A program made the translations under genes and the position numbers. Positions 43,089 through 52,349 of a DNA stretch of 64,000 bases are shown in pieces (position 1 is the first letter of the stretch; the number at the start of each line of letters is the position of its first letter). Below the pieces are notes generated by a model that was not told the origin of the DNA, did not search any database, and saw nothing but the letters and a program-made list of their open reading frames with translations. Source of the stretch: JBFXAM01 sp050184295 (GTDB lineage: Bacteria > Planctomycetota > Phycisphaerae > UBA1845 > Fen-1342). The stretch is taken from contig JBFXAM010000008.1 in NCBI GenBank assembly GCA_050184295.1, positions 1 through 64,000 of the forward strand, in the 5' to 3' direction.

Positions 43089-43979
43089 ATGCGTAGCACG
43101 AACATGACCATTTCGACGCACGACGCACAACCCGATGGCAGCGGCGCCCCGCCGGCGGCTCCCGAAGCGCTCCCCATCGGGGACGACGCGGGTGCGATCT
43201 GGCCCGCCGGCTCCGTCCGTCGGGCCGGACGCGGCGGGTTCCTCGCGCGACAGTTCGAGTTGCCGACGACTGGTGCACAAACCCTCTTTGATGGTGTCTT
43301 CGGCATCGCGCTGCCGCTCGTCTGCCTGGTGTTCGATCCGATCGTGTTCCGTTCGCCGTTCGGAGGGAGTGCTGGACTTCTGACGCGCTACGATTTACCG
43401 GCGCAGGTGCTGATCGGAATGGCGATGGCGGCACTGGTCCTGTCGTGGACGCCGGTGCTGCGTTCCGCCGTGGCATGCGCGGCGCTCGCGGGCATGTTTG
43501 CGGGGGGTGCGCTGTTCGCGCTTGCGCTCGGACTGGCGTTGCTGCCCCTCGCCGTGATCGGACTGCCGCTCGCCGGGCTGGGCGCGCTGGGGTTCACGCC
43601 GCTGCTGACGGGATTTGTGTTTGCGCGCGGCGGAGTGCGGCTGTGGTGTCGGCACGCGTACCTGAACGCTGCTTCGCCGGCGCGGGGGCTCGCGCTGATC
43701 GTGGGGCTGGGCTTGATGCTCGGCGCGCCGGCCGGTTTGCATGTGATCCGCCACGGCATTGTGCGGCTCGTGATCCGCGACCTGAAAAGCGGGGCCGCGG
43801 CGGATGCGGCGCGCGCGGCGGCTCGATTGAAGCGCTGGGCGCCGGTGCTGCCGCTCGACCGGGTCGCCCGAGAAGCCGCCCGCACCCCCGACCGGGCTGA
43901 GGCGACACGGCTGGCAGCGGCCTACGAGCAGGCGGCGGGCCGATCGGTCGGCGCGTGGGAGGCGGAGCAGCTCGACTAG
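43089..43979 (+). CDS. Hypothetical membrane protein
   Basis: A 296-residue protein with a polar N-terminus (about 60 residues, Ala/Pro/Gly-rich) and about five hydrophobic segments between residues 60 and 230. Among these are a GMAMAALVLSW segment and a long Ala/Gly/Leu-rich segment. The C-terminus (about residues 245-296) is charged and helical, ending AWEAEQLD, and could be cytoplasmic. I do not recognise a family. Start ATG 43089 is uncertain; ATG 43104 is equally possible, and neither has a clear ribosome binding site. It lies 128 bp after the CPBP gene and 150 bp before the HD hydrolase. Confidence 0.6.
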   Translation: MRSTNMTISTHDAQPDGSGAPPAAPEALPIGDDAGAIWPAGSVRRAGRGGFLARQFELPTTGAQTLFDGVFGIALPLVCLVFDPIVFRSPFGGSAGLLTRYDLPAQVLIGMAMAALVLSWTPVLRSAVACAALAGMFAGGALFALALGLALLPLAVIGLPLAGLGALGFTPLLTGFVFARGGVRLWCRHAYLNAASPARGLALIVGLGLMLGAPAGLHVIRHGIVRLVIRDLKSGAAADAARAAARLKRWAPVLPLDRVAREAARTPDRAEATRLAAAYEQAAGRSVGAWEAEQLD

Positions 43980-44129
43980 CGTCGAACCGCGCGGAACCCG
44001 GCTGGAACCAAACTGGATCACCGTTTTTTCAGCCGGGAACAGCGTTATTATCACCACCTCGACGTGCATCCACACCGTCGACCCGCGGCACTCCCTTCCG
44101 TCCGTTCTTCACGACGATAGACTTACCGT

Positions 44130-46430
44130 ATGTCCTGGTGGCCATTCCGCACCCGCAGCGCACGGCGGCGCGAGATTCGCCGGGCCCGAGCCGAGCGCGG
44201 GCTGACGTTTCTACAACAGCTTCGCGAGCGCGTCCGCATTGTCGCCGTCTGCGTGGCGGCGGTGGCTGGGACCACGGCGGCGGTGATCGTCAACACGGGG
44301 GGCGAGGTTCTCACGCTGCGAACCGGGCAGACGGTTTCCCGGGCGGTCACGGCGCGCGTGGATTTCAGCATTGAGGATGCGCAGCAGACCGCGGTGCTGC
44401 GCAACCAGGCCCGCGAGGCCGCCCCCAGCTACTTCCGGCTCGATCCATCGGTTGTCGATGACGTCCGCGGGCGGCTGATGGGCGCGCTCAACATCGCGAA
44501 GACCCACACCGACGAACCCGCCACGATTCGCGAGGAAACCGCTCGGCTGCGCGTGCTGCTCGACGACGCCGGGCTGGCCGAGCTGATCCGCGTCGCTCGG
44601 CTCGAAGACGTGCGCGAATACACCGCTGCCGTCGATGCCGCCGTCGCCGCACTGGCGACCCAACCGCTGGCGGCGGAGACGGACGCGGCGGAGCGGCGAA
44701 TCGCGGTCGACGCTGTTTTGATCGACGCGCAGGGCACGCAGTCGCGCATCGTGAAGATCGCGGACCTGTTGCTGACCAACCGCCCCGAAACCGCGACGCG
44801 CGTGGGTGAGGCGGCCTCGGCAGCCTTCGCGCCGCCGCTGCGGAGCAGCATGCGCGCGTCGATCGCGTCGATGCTGGCGGGGGCGTCGCCTTCGGAGCCG
44901 GTCCGGCCGCTGTATCGGTTTGACGGCGCCCGCACCGAGCAGGCGGCCGCGGACGCCGCGAACCGCGTGCGGCCGTATTTTCTGAAATTCCCGCGCGACA
45001 GCATCCTCGCGGACGCGGGTGTGATCACCGCGAAGGAAATGGAGCGCATCCAGGCTGAGCACGTGGAGTACGTGCAGGCGGTGGAGCGCAGCCCGGGCGA
45101 CCGGAATGCGGCCCGGCTTGCCGAAGTCGGGCGTGGGGCGCTGGCGATCCTGGTGTCGGTCGGACTGATCGGGTTCGTGTATCGCTATCGTCCGCGGGCC
45201 GCCGACAATCCGGTCCGACAGGTTTCGACCGCGCTCGTCCTGCTCGGGCTGCTGGCCGCGGCGCGCTGGACGGCGGTGCAAAACACAGAGCTGTCGCCTT
45301 ATTTCGCTGTTGGATTGCAGGCCTTCGCGGCCGGCCTGCTCGGCATCGTCTTCGGGCGGGTGCTCATCTTCGGCATCTGCGGCGCGTTCGCCGTACTGGT
45401 CACGCTCGCCAGCGAGCAGGGCAGCGAGTTCCTCGTCGTGCTGCTGGCGGTCTCGGGCGCGATGGTCTTCGGACTGCGCGACGTCCGACAGCGCGGCAAG
45501 ATCGTCGCCGTCGGCGCGCTCGCGGGGCTGATCGGCGGAGCGACCGCGGCGGCCGCGGGACTCCTGCACGGTCAGACGCTTGCGTTCATCGGCGTTCAGA
45601 CCGCGTGGGCCGCAGGCGCTACGCTGGCCGCCGCCTTCCTGGTCGAAGGTCTGCTGCCCTGGATCGAGCGGCTGTTCGGCGTGGCGACGGCGATGACGCT
45701 CCTGGAGTGGTGCGACGCGAACCGCCCGCTGCTGCGGATGCTCGCGGCGGAGGCGCCGGGAACGTACAACCACAGTCTGATCGTCGGCGCGCTGGCCGAG
45801 TCGGCGGCGGAGGCGATCGGCGCGAACGGCCTACTGGCCCGCGCGGGGTCCTACTATCACGACGTCGGGAAAATCAACAAGCCCGAGTATTTCGTCGAAA
45901 ACCAGTCGCCGAACACCAGCCGGCACGAGCGCCTCTCGCCGGCGATGAGCCTGCTGATCATCATCGGGCACGTCAAGGACGGGATCGAGATGGCGCGCGA
46001 GTACGGCGTTCCGCCGGCGTTGCATCCCTTCATCGCCGAGCACCACGGAACGACGCTGGTCGAGTACTTCTACCACGCGGCGAACAAGGCCCGCCGGCCG
46101 GACGACCCCGAGGTCGCCGACGCGGCGTTCCGCTATCCCGGCCCCAAGCCGCAGTCGCGCGAAACGGCGATCGTGATGCTTTGCGACGGCGTCGAGGGCG
46201 CCGTGCGGGCGCTCTCCGAGCCGACGCCGGGGCGGATCGAAGTCGTCGTCAGCGAGATCGTCGCGAAGCGCCTGATGGACGGGCAGTTCGACGAGTGCGA
46301 TCTCAACTTCCGCGAACTCGCGACGGTCGAGCGCCGCCTCGTCAAGAGTCTGTGCAGCATCTATCACGGGCGCATCGTGTATCCCGAGGCCGAGAGCGAG
46401 ACCGGCGGCGGCTCGCGCCATGCGTCGTAA
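44130..46430 (+). CDS. PgpH-like HD-domain membrane phosphohydrolase (7TMR-HDED type)
   Basis: A 766-residue protein. It has one N-terminal helix (about 36-56), an extracellular 7TMR-HDED-like domain (about 60-330), about seven transmembrane helices (330-520), and a cytoplasmic HD domain (530-720). HD motifs are TYNHSLIV (H548), YYHDVGK (H577-D578), FIAEHHGT and MLCDGVEG. In related Firmicutes proteins (PgpH) this domain hydrolyses c-di-AMP; other substrates are possible. The downstream ybeY overlaps its last 11 bases, the usual PgpH-YbeY gene order, which strengthens the assignment. A TATTAT at 44046-44051 is a weak -10 candidate. Confidence 0.9.
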   Translation: MSWWPFRTRSARRREIRRARAERGLTFLQQLRERVRIVAVCVAAVAGTTAAVIVNTGGEVLTLRTGQTVSRAVTARVDFSIEDAQQTAVLRNQAREAAPSYFRLDPSVVDDVRGRLMGALNIAKTHTDEPATIREETARLRVLLDDAGLAELIRVARLEDVREYTAAVDAAVAALATQPLAAETDAAERRIAVDAVLIDAQGTQSRIVKIADLLLTNRPETATRVGEAASAAFAPPLRSSMRASIASMLAGASPSEPVRPLYRFDGARTEQAAADAANRVRPYFLKFPRDSILADAGVITAKEMERIQAEHVEYVQAVERSPGDRNAARLAEVGRGALAILVSVGLIGFVYRYRPRAADNPVRQVSTALVLLGLLAAARWTAVQNTELSPYFAVGLQAFAAGLLGIVFGRVLIFGICGAFAVLVTLASEQGSEFLVVLLAVSGAMVFGLRDVRQRGKIVAVGALAGLIGGATAAAAGLLHGQTLAFIGVQTAWAAGATLAAAFLVEGLLPWIERLFGVATAMTLLEWCDANRPLLRMLAAEAPGTYNHSLIVGALAESAAEAIGANGLLARAGSYYHDVGKINKPEYFVENQSPNTSRHERLSPAMSLLIIIGHVKDGIEMAREYGVPPALHPFIAEHHGTTLVEYFYHAANKARRPDDPEVADAAFRYPGPKPQSRETAIVMLCDGVEGAVRALSEPTPGRIEVVVSEIVAKRLMDGQFDECDLNFRELATVERRLVKSLCSIYHGRIVYPEAESETGGGSRHAS

Positions 46431-47013
46431 GCCGCGGTCCGCGGCGCGGCGGAGCGACCGGCGCGCGGAGCGCGGCCCGCGCGCCGACGGCGGACGCAAC
46501 TCTCCTCTTCGAACCCGCGCGCCGTCGAAACGGCTCGCCATCGCGGTCGCGTGGCGGTTGCGGACCGACTGGGGCTGCGTCGCGCTGCTGAAGCGCGTGG
46601 CGCGTCATGTCGCGCTCGCCGAGGGCCTCACCGGTGGTGTCCTCTCCATCGCGATCGTCGGACAGCGCGCCATGGCGCGGCTCCATCAGCAGTTCCTCGG
46701 CGTCGCCGGCGCCACGGATGTCATCACCTTCGACCTGCGCGGCGCCGACGAGGCCGGTCGGAACCGGCCCCGACGGGGCAGCGCCGACCTGAACGCCGAG
46801 ATCGTCGTTTGCGCCGACGTCGCGCGCCGCCGGGCTTCGCCGCGAACGCGGCGTGCGCAAGTGGCGGAGCTCGCGCTTTACGTCGCCCATGGCGTGCTGC
46901 ACCTCGCAGGCTACGACGACGACGATCCGCGCGACTTCGTGCGGATGCACGCGCGCGAGGACGAACTGCTCGGCGCGCTCGGCGTCGGGCCGGTGTTCGC
47001 GGCGCGGCGGTGA
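46420..47013 (+). CDS. ybeY: Endoribonuclease YbeY (rRNA maturation factor)
   Basis: A 197-residue protein. It has the ITFDL region preceded by ATDV, and the metal-site motif AHGVLHLAGYDDDDP with H157 and H161. In most YbeY the third ligand follows as GYDH; here it is D167. Asp could still hold zinc, but the change is unusual. MHAREDELL follows as in the family. YbeY trims 16S rRNA and helps ribosome quality control. The first 40 residues are a basic extension absent from shorter YbeY proteins. Its start overlaps the stop of the HD hydrolase gene by 11 nt. It is convergent with the lipoate ligase gene. Confidence 0.9.
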   Translation: MRRKPRSAARRSDRRAERGPRADGGRNSPLRTRAPSKRLAIAVAWRLRTDWGCVALLKRVARHVALAEGLTGGVLSIAIVGQRAMARLHQQFLGVAGATDVITFDLRGADEAGRNRPRRGSADLNAEIVVCADVARRRASPRTRRAQVAELALYVAHGVLHLAGYDDDDPRDFVRMHAREDELLGALGVGPVFAARR

Positions 47014-47184
47014 GGCGCGGACGGACGGGTTGCCGCCGGACGAACCTGGCACGTCGAGAGCGCAGGCACGCGTATTCGTCGGATCCCGTGGCCGTTCCGC
47101 CGGTGGCTGCGAGCGCAGCGGCGCGGTCCCCCGTTGGCGCGGCGGTGCGCGCGCACCTTCGCACCCTGCGGCGTGGTTCGCCGC

Positions 47185-48027
47185 TTAGAACTTCCGGGTC
47201 CAGTCGTCGCCGGCGTACTTCGCGCGGCGCTGGGTCGCGTCTGCGAACAGGGTTTCGCTCCAGCGCGCGGGCCGGGGCGCAACGTCCAGCGCTGCGCCGA
47301 GCGCCGCGATGAACGTTTTGATCCAACGCTCTTGCGCATCCACGGCCGGCCCGCCGAGCGCGGCGCCCGGATGAGCCGCGAAGCGCTGGTCGAGAATCAG
47401 CGAGCCATGCTGCAACACGCGGCCTGCGACGCGCCGCTGGGCGCTGCCCAGCAGCTTCGCGCCGCCCAGCAGCAGGTCCGTTCGCCCGGGTTTCTGAAAG
47501 CAGAAGAACGGCCCGGCGCGCGGCGTCGGCAGCGGAAAGTCGTCGGGCGCGAGCGTGCTCGCGATGCCGTCGAGCGCCAGCACGTCGCGCCAACACTGAT
47601 GCGCGACGCGATAAAGCTCGGCGGGTGAGCGGCGCGCAATCGGCACGCTCTCGTCGAGCACGAGGCAATAGGTGATCTCGCGGTCGTGGAGAATGGCGCC
47701 GCCGCCGGTGGTCCGTCGCACGACCGCCAGCGAGCGCAGCTCCGGCGGCAGCGCCGCAAGCAGCTCGTGGCGCTGAAAGTAGCCCAGGCTGAGCGTCGGC
47801 GGCGACCATTCATACAAGCGCAGCGCCGCCGGGCGGACCTCTTCCGAGTGCAGCAGCGCCTCATCGCGGGCCATGTTGGTGGGGCCGTCGAGCGGCGGAT
47901 CGCGGAAGACATGGAGCACGCGGCCCGGCGCCGGCGGTGTGCGGTGCGGGGATCCGGCGGACGCCGCATCGGCCGGCGTGTGCGCATCCGCCGCACGCGC
48001 GTCGGCAGGCCGCTCAGTGGGCGTCAT
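47185..48027 (-). CDS. Lipoate-protein ligase / octanoyltransferase family protein
   Basis: A 280-residue enzyme of the LplA/LipM/BirA-like fold. It shows SLGYFQRHE, RRTTGGGAILHDREITYCLVL (substrate-binding loop), CFQKPGRTDLLLGGAKLLG with the catalytic Lys and GSAQRRVAG. It attaches lipoate or octanoate to the lipoyl domains of 2-oxoacid dehydrogenases or GcvH. The first 35 residues are a Pro/Ala-rich extension. Whether it is a ligase (LplA) or transferase (LipM) is not decided by sequence alone. Its start lies inside the last 14 nt of the aldehyde dehydrogenase gene on the same strand, so the two are probably co-transcribed. Confidence 0.85.
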   Translation of the reverse strand: MTPTERPADARAADAHTPADAASAGSPHRTPPAPGRVLHVFRDPPLDGPTNMARDEALLHSEEVRPAALRLYEWSPPTLSLGYFQRHELLAALPPELRSLAVVRRTTGGGAILHDREITYCLVLDESVPIARRSPAELYRVAHQCWRDVLALDGIASTLAPDDFPLPTPRAGPFFCFQKPGRTDLLLGGAKLLGSAQRRVAGRVLQHGSLILDQRFAAHPGAALGGPAVDAQERWIKTFIAALGAALDVAPRPARWSETLFADATQRRAKYAGDDWTRKF

Positions 48028-49450
48028 GGTTGAGCACCATGACTTTGCGTTCGGTCATTTCCTCGATCGCATAGCGCACGCCCTCGCGGCCGAAGCCGCT
48101 GTCCTTCACGCCGCCATAGGGCATGCTGTCGACCCGGAAGCTGGGGACGTCGTTGATGATGACGCCGCCGACGTCGAGGCGCTCAAACGCGGCGAAGGCG
48201 TGCGCGAGGTCGCGGGTGAACACGCCCGCCTGAAGCCCGAAAGCGCTGTCGTTGGCGGCGGCGAGCGCCTGTTCGAATTCGTCGAACGGCGCGAGCAGCG
48301 CCACCGGACCGAAGACTTCCTGGCAGCTCACGCGCTGCCGCGGGTCGACATTCTCGAGCCACGTCGCTTCATACGCGCTGCCGTGCCGTCGGCCGCCGAC
48401 CAGCACGCGCGCTCCCGCAGCGACCGCGTGCGACACCCATTCTTCGACCCGCCGGGCGTCGGATTCGCTGATCAGCGGGCCGAGCCGTGTGCGCTCGTCG
48501 TCGGGCGGGCCGAGCGCAAGCTTCGACGCGAGCGCGACCAGCCGCCCGCGCAGCGCATCGTACACCGCGCGGTGCGCGAAGACGCGCTGCACGCTGATGC
48601 AGCTCTGGCCGGCCTGGTAAAACGCGCCGATGGTGATTCGCTCCGCCGCACGGTCGAGATCGACATCGCGGTCGACGATGCATGCCGCGTTGCCGCCGAG
48701 TTCCAGCGCGACGCGCTTTTTGCCGGCCCGGCGTTTCAGATCCCAGCCGACGGCCGGCGAGCCGGTGAAGCTGAGCAGCTGGATTCGTTCGTCCGTGACA
48801 AGCGGCGCCGCGACCTCGGGTTCGCACGGCAGGATCGAGTATGACATCGGCGGCAAATCGGTTTCCGCGAGGATTTCACCCAGCAGCAGCGCACAGACCG
48901 GCGTGCGCGTCGCCGGCTTCAACACCCACGGACAACCCGCCGCCAGCGCCGGCGCGACCTTGTGCGCGACGAGATTCAGCGGGAAGTTGAACGGCGTGAT
49001 GAACGCGCACGCGCCGATCGGAAAACGCCGCACGAGCGCCTCGCAGCGCGCGGCGCGCGGGCTGATGTCGAGCGGCAGAAGCTCCCCGACGATGCGGGTC
49101 GCCTCGCCGGACGCGATGCGAAACGTGTCAATCGCGCGGCCGACCTCGCCCAGCGCTTCGGCGGGCAGCTTGCCGGCTTCGACGACGAGCACATGGGCAA
49201 ACTCGTCGCGACGCGCTTCGAGCCGCCGAACGACGTGTTCGAGCACGTCGGCGCGGGCATAGGCGGGCCGGGCGCGCAATTCATCGCACGCAGCGTGGGC
49301 GTTGGCGATCGCGGCTTCGACGTCGGCGGCGCCGGCCCGCGCGACGCGCGTCGCCGGCACGGCGCGGTGCTTGTCGTCCACGACGATCGTCGCGTCGCGC
49401 GCGACCGGTCGCCCGGCGAGGTACAGCGGGCATGTCTCGCGCAGCTTCAT
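48014..49450 (-). CDS. NAD(P)-dependent aldehyde dehydrogenase
   Basis: A 478-residue enzyme oxidising an aldehyde to its acid. Conserved blocks are FITPFNFPLNLVAHKVAPA, the cofactor motif SFTGSPAVGWDLK, VALELGGNAACIV (general base Glu) and the catalytic C284 in QAGQSCISVQR. They continue with EVFGPVALL and GGVIINDVPSFRVDSMPYGG. The substrate is not apparent; the arrangement resembles the non-phosphorylating GAPDH/succinate-semialdehyde group. It overlaps lplA by 14 nt. The region upstream (49451-49800) holds strong palindromes but no clear promoter. Confidence 0.93.
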   Translation of the reverse strand: MKLRETCPLYLAGRPVARDATIVVDDKHRAVPATRVARAGAADVEAAIANAHAACDELRARPAYARADVLEHVVRRLEARRDEFAHVLVVEAGKLPAEALGEVGRAIDTFRIASGEATRIVGELLPLDISPRAARCEALVRRFPIGACAFITPFNFPLNLVAHKVAPALAAGCPWVLKPATRTPVCALLLGEILAETDLPPMSYSILPCEPEVAAPLVTDERIQLLSFTGSPAVGWDLKRRAGKKRVALELGGNAACIVDRDVDLDRAAERITIGAFYQAGQSCISVQRVFAHRAVYDALRGRLVALASKLALGPPDDERTRLGPLISESDARRVEEWVSHAVAAGARVLVGGRRHGSAYEATWLENVDPRQRVSCQEVFGPVALLAPFDEFEQALAAANDSAFGLQAGVFTRDLAHAFAAFERLDVGGVIINDVPSFRVDSMPYGGVKDSGFGREGVRYAIEEMTERKVMVLNHDAH

Positions 49451-49606
49451 CGCATCACCCGAACCAGATTCTAACCGCGAGCGCGACCGGCGCGGCGCGG
49501 GAGCGCGGCATCGACACCGCGATCGGCGCGTCGGATTTCGGGAACCGCGTCGGAGTCCACGGGTGTCAACTTGGCTACGCCGGCCGGGCCCCCGGAGCGG
49601 CCGGCG

Positions 49607-49630
49607 CGCCAGTGACTGAAGTCACTGGCG
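49607..49630. repeat. 24-nt near-perfect palindrome
   Basis: Arms CGCCAGTGACT and AGTCACTGGCG flank a 2-nt centre (GA). It could form a tight hairpin or bind a dimeric protein. No T-run follows on either strand, which argues against a classical terminator. Confidence 0.8.
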
Positions 49631-49713
49631 AACATCGTGCGCCCTGCGGGCGATGAAACGACGCACCGTTCGGGCGCGTGTAGTGCCTCATTCAAACCGC
49701 GACGTATTGGAGC

Positions 49714-49731
49714 CGCGACATTCATGTCGCG
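49714..49731. repeat. Short hairpin CGCGACAT/ATGTCGCG
   Basis: An 8-bp perfect stem with a 2-nt centre (TC). It lies 70 nt after the stop of the exported protein gene on the minus strand. Confidence 0.65.
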
Positions 49732-49800
49732 CGGCGGTTCTGCGCCGCCTGAAGGCCGCGGCTCGGTCCGTGATCTGTTGTTGTATTCCGAGGTACGACG

Positions 49801-50718
49801 CTAGGGCTTGTCGCTCTTGGGCTTGTCGCCGTTGGGTTTCTCGCCGGCGGGCTTGTCCGCCTTGGGTTTGTCGCCACTCGCCGGCTTGTCTCCCGTTGGC
49901 TTTTCCGCGGGCTTCCCGCCGCCGGCGTTGTCGCTGTCCGCAGGCAGCGCCTTCACCGCGGCCGGCGCATCGAATGCGTCCTTCGGGAGATCGGCGTTGT
50001 GCTCGATCTTGTCGAGGATCGTGACGATCTCCATGCTCATGACGGTCTGTGTAAGCTTGCGCGGCATCTGGACGCCATCCACCGACTTGTACTCGTCGAA
50101 GTCGGACTGCACCGTGATCTCGCCCATCGGCGTCTTGATCGTCATGATCGTGCGCACCGGTAGAAACGTCTTCTGGTCGACAAACCAGGTTTCGTCTTTG
50201 CCGACGGTCGGCGTGAGCACGAGCTTGTGGCAGGACTTGTCGGCGACGGTCTCGTCGCCTTGCAGTTCATACTTGCTGTAGTACTTGCGCCAGTCGCTGT
50301 CGAAAGTCATGGCGGTCTGACGCAGGATCAGTTCGCGCTCCTCGCCTTCGATCAGGCGGGCGCCTTGCATGTCCGATGTTTCCCATGCGAGCTTTCCGTC
50401 GCAGCCCTGCTCGCTCTTGCCGATGCCCTTCATGTCGCTGACCGCGCGCGACTTGTTGGGCGCTGCCTGGGTGAGCGTGATGGTGCCGGTGACGCCGAGG
50501 CTTTTGAAATCGATCGTGCCGGTCGAGACGCGGTTCTTCACCTTGTCGAGGGCCTTGCCGCCGGATGCCTCGATCATCTTGTCGAGCACCTGCTCGACCT
50601 TTGCGTCGCGCTTCGGGTCGTCCAGCGCGTACGCGGGGGAGATCGGTGCGACAACGATCAGCGCCAGCGGCCCCGCCATCGAACGAGCGAACCAACGCCA
50701 GCCTCGAACTGCTCTCAT
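49801..50718 (-). CDS. Exported protein with Lys/Pro-rich C-terminal repeats
   Basis: A 305-residue protein. A signal peptide (ending SPAYAL) is followed by DDPKRDAKVEQVLDKMIEASGGKALDKV, which begins a beta-rich domain of about 220 residues, including FDSDWRKYYSKYELQG, KSCHKLVLTP and WFVDQKTFLPVRTIMTIK. The order resembles LolA/LolB-like outer-membrane lipoprotein-handling folds, but this is only a structural guess. The last 50 residues repeat GDKP/KADKP/GEKP units. Start ATG 50718 has GGAGGAG 6 nt upstream. It is downstream of the S41 peptidase gene on the same strand and could be in its operon. Confidence 0.7.
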   Translation of the reverse strand: MRAVRGWRWFARSMAGPLALIVVAPISPAYALDDPKRDAKVEQVLDKMIEASGGKALDKVKNRVSTGTIDFKSLGVTGTITLTQAAPNKSRAVSDMKGIGKSEQGCDGKLAWETSDMQGARLIEGEERELILRQTAMTFDSDWRKYYSKYELQGDETVADKSCHKLVLTPTVGKDETWFVDQKTFLPVRTIMTIKTPMGEITVQSDFDEYKSVDGVQMPRKLTQTVMSMEIVTILDKIEHNADLPKDAFDAPAAVKALPADSDNAGGGKPAEKPTGDKPASGDKPKADKPAGEKPNGDKPKSDKP

Positions 50719-50794
50719 GACCAACTCCTCCGGATGCGCGGCCCCGGATCCACGGGCGGCGACGCGCCGCGACGCGGACCGATCCCGCGGCGGG

Positions 50795-52246
50795 TCAATC
50801 GTGTGTCGAATCGGCAGCTGCACGGAGCGCGACGGACTTCGCGGCGCCCTGCGAGAGTATCCACTTCACGGCCGCGCTGAGCACCGGATCGGGATCGCGC
50901 AGCAGCGTGACGCGCGTCAGCGCGATGGGCTCGTGCGGCGCGACGCCGACACCCTCCAGCCGCTCGCCGCCGGCCGAAACATAGTCCGCGATCGCATACT
51001 GGAACACGTCGCCGTTGGGCAGCTTTTCAACCACCGACGGCAGGGCCGCGCCGCCGGTCCGCGACCCGAAGAGCCGGGCGCGTCCGAGGTCCTTCAGTCC
51101 GCCGGCGAGAATCTCCGCGGTCGAGAGCGACGCGCCGTCGATGAGCACGGCGAGCGGCCCGCGATAGCCCGGGGCGCGCGGGTTTACGGCGAAGCGCAGC
51201 GCCCCCTGGCGTGTGGTCATCTGTCCGAGCGGATCGGTCCGCTCGACGAACCAACCCGTGATGCCCGGGGCCATTCCACCGATGCCGCCGACGTTCCCGC
51301 GAATGTCGAGCACGATCCCGGGCGCGTCTTGAAACTCGGCGACGGCCTTCTCGATGCTGGGCATGAGCGTGCCGGGATCCATGAACAGGTTGAACGCGAT
51401 GTAACCGACGCCGCCGTCGAGCCGGCGTGATTCGAACCAGACGTGCATCGGCGGCAAGTGCCCGAGCTGCACGCGCACACCGCGCGGCGCGGTGCGCGCG
51501 AGGGTCTTGGTGAGCGGGCGATCGTCCGCGTCGAGAAAGTCCAGCTCAAGCGTCTCCCCCGGCGGGCCCAGCATGCGCCCGCGAAACGCCGCGCCGCCCA
51601 TCAGTTCGCGCAGCGATGAGTTCGCATATGCGTTCGCGAGCCGATCGATCAGCGGTTGCACGGGCTCGCCACCGATGCGCGTCAGCACCCAGCCGGGGCG
51701 AACGCCTTGCTCGGCCGCGTGGGAGCCGGGCTCGACGCGCGTGACCACGAGCTGCCCGTCGATCGGGCGGCAATCGAAACCGGGGCCGCCGTCGCGGCTC
51801 TTCTTCGGCGATTCCGCGGACGACTTGCTCCGCGGGTCGGCGCCTGCGGGCGCTGCGCCGTCGTCGGTGCGACTGGGCGCGTCGACGTCCACGTATGCGT
51901 CGCCGGCGATGATCTGGAAGTGCGACTGTCCGAGCCGCGCGATCATCTGGTTCATCGCGCGGCGCGCCGCGGACAGCGTGGTCGCGTTCTCGGCCTGCGG
52001 CCGCAACTCGTCGCGGACCGCGTTCCAGTCGAGCCCGCCGAGGGCCGGATCCCAATGCCGGTCGCGCACCAGTTCCCAGACCTTATCAAACGACGCCACG
52101 CAGGCGCGCGACTGTTCGAGCGTGAGTTGGGGCTCAGGCGTTGGAGCCGCGGCGCGACGCTCGGCGCACCCGCCGAGGGCCAGCGCGCACAAGCCCAGGC
52201 CGAGGGCCGACCGCGTGTGAAGCGTGAGGCGGGTCCGAATCAGCAC
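50795..52246 (-). CDS. S41-family peptidase lipoprotein
   Basis: A 483-residue protein with a lipoprotein signal (LGGC, Cys27). The N-terminal domain is helical, then a PDZ-like region (VTRVEPGSHAAEQGVRPG, about residues 165-215), then the S41 core. The core has YIAFNLFMDP, VLDIRGNVGGIGG, AVLIDGASLSTAEILAGGLKD with the candidate Ser nucleophile (SLSTAE), and GSRTGGAALPSVV. Tail-specific (CtpA-like) enzymes use Ser-Lys dyads; the Lys in the second part of the core is not certain here. It would cleave envelope proteins. Start is GTG 52246. A promoter candidate lies on the minus strand at 52321-52349. Confidence 0.85.
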   Translation of the reverse strand: MLIRTRLTLHTRSALGLGLCALALGGCAERRAAAPTPEPQLTLEQSRACVASFDKVWELVRDRHWDPALGGLDWNAVRDELRPQAENATTLSAARRAMNQMIARLGQSHFQIIAGDAYVDVDAPSRTDDGAAPAGADPRSKSSAESPKKSRDGGPGFDCRPIDGQLVVTRVEPGSHAAEQGVRPGWVLTRIGGEPVQPLIDRLANAYANSSLRELMGGAAFRGRMLGPPGETLELDFLDADDRPLTKTLARTAPRGVRVQLGHLPPMHVWFESRRLDGGVGYIAFNLFMDPGTLMPSIEKAVAEFQDAPGIVLDIRGNVGGIGGMAPGITGWFVERTDPLGQMTTRQGALRFAVNPRAPGYRGPLAVLIDGASLSTAEILAGGLKDLGRARLFGSRTGGAALPSVVEKLPNGDVFQYAIADYVSAGGERLEGVGVAPHEPIALTRVTLLRDPDPVLSAAVKWILSQGAAKSVALRAAADSTHD

Positions 52247-52320
52247 GCGGCGTTTCCCATTCTGGACGACTCCGGTCTTTCACAAACCGAACGGACTCTG
52301 CCGGCGCGTCGCGCGCGATG

Positions 52321-52349
52321 ACTATAGGTCCGTTCGCGGGCGCGAGCAA
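52321..52349 (-). promoter_or_regulatory. Candidate promoter of the S41 peptidase gene
   Basis: On the minus strand TTGCTC (plus 52344-52349) and TATAGT (plus 52321-52326) are 17 bp apart, giving a leader of about 70 nt. Confidence 0.5.

Larger units (their letters stand above)
49451..49800. other. Intergenic region with two strong palindromes
   Basis: These 350 bp separate the aldehyde dehydrogenase start from the stop of the exported protein gene, both on the minus strand. I see no gene. Hairpins lie at 49607-49630 and 49714-49731. Confidence 0.6.

Noticed and set aside
44021..44037. T-run and dyad after the hypothetical membrane protein as a terminator
   Set aside because: The T-run lies inside the loop between the CCCGGCTG and CAGCCGGG arms rather than after the stem.
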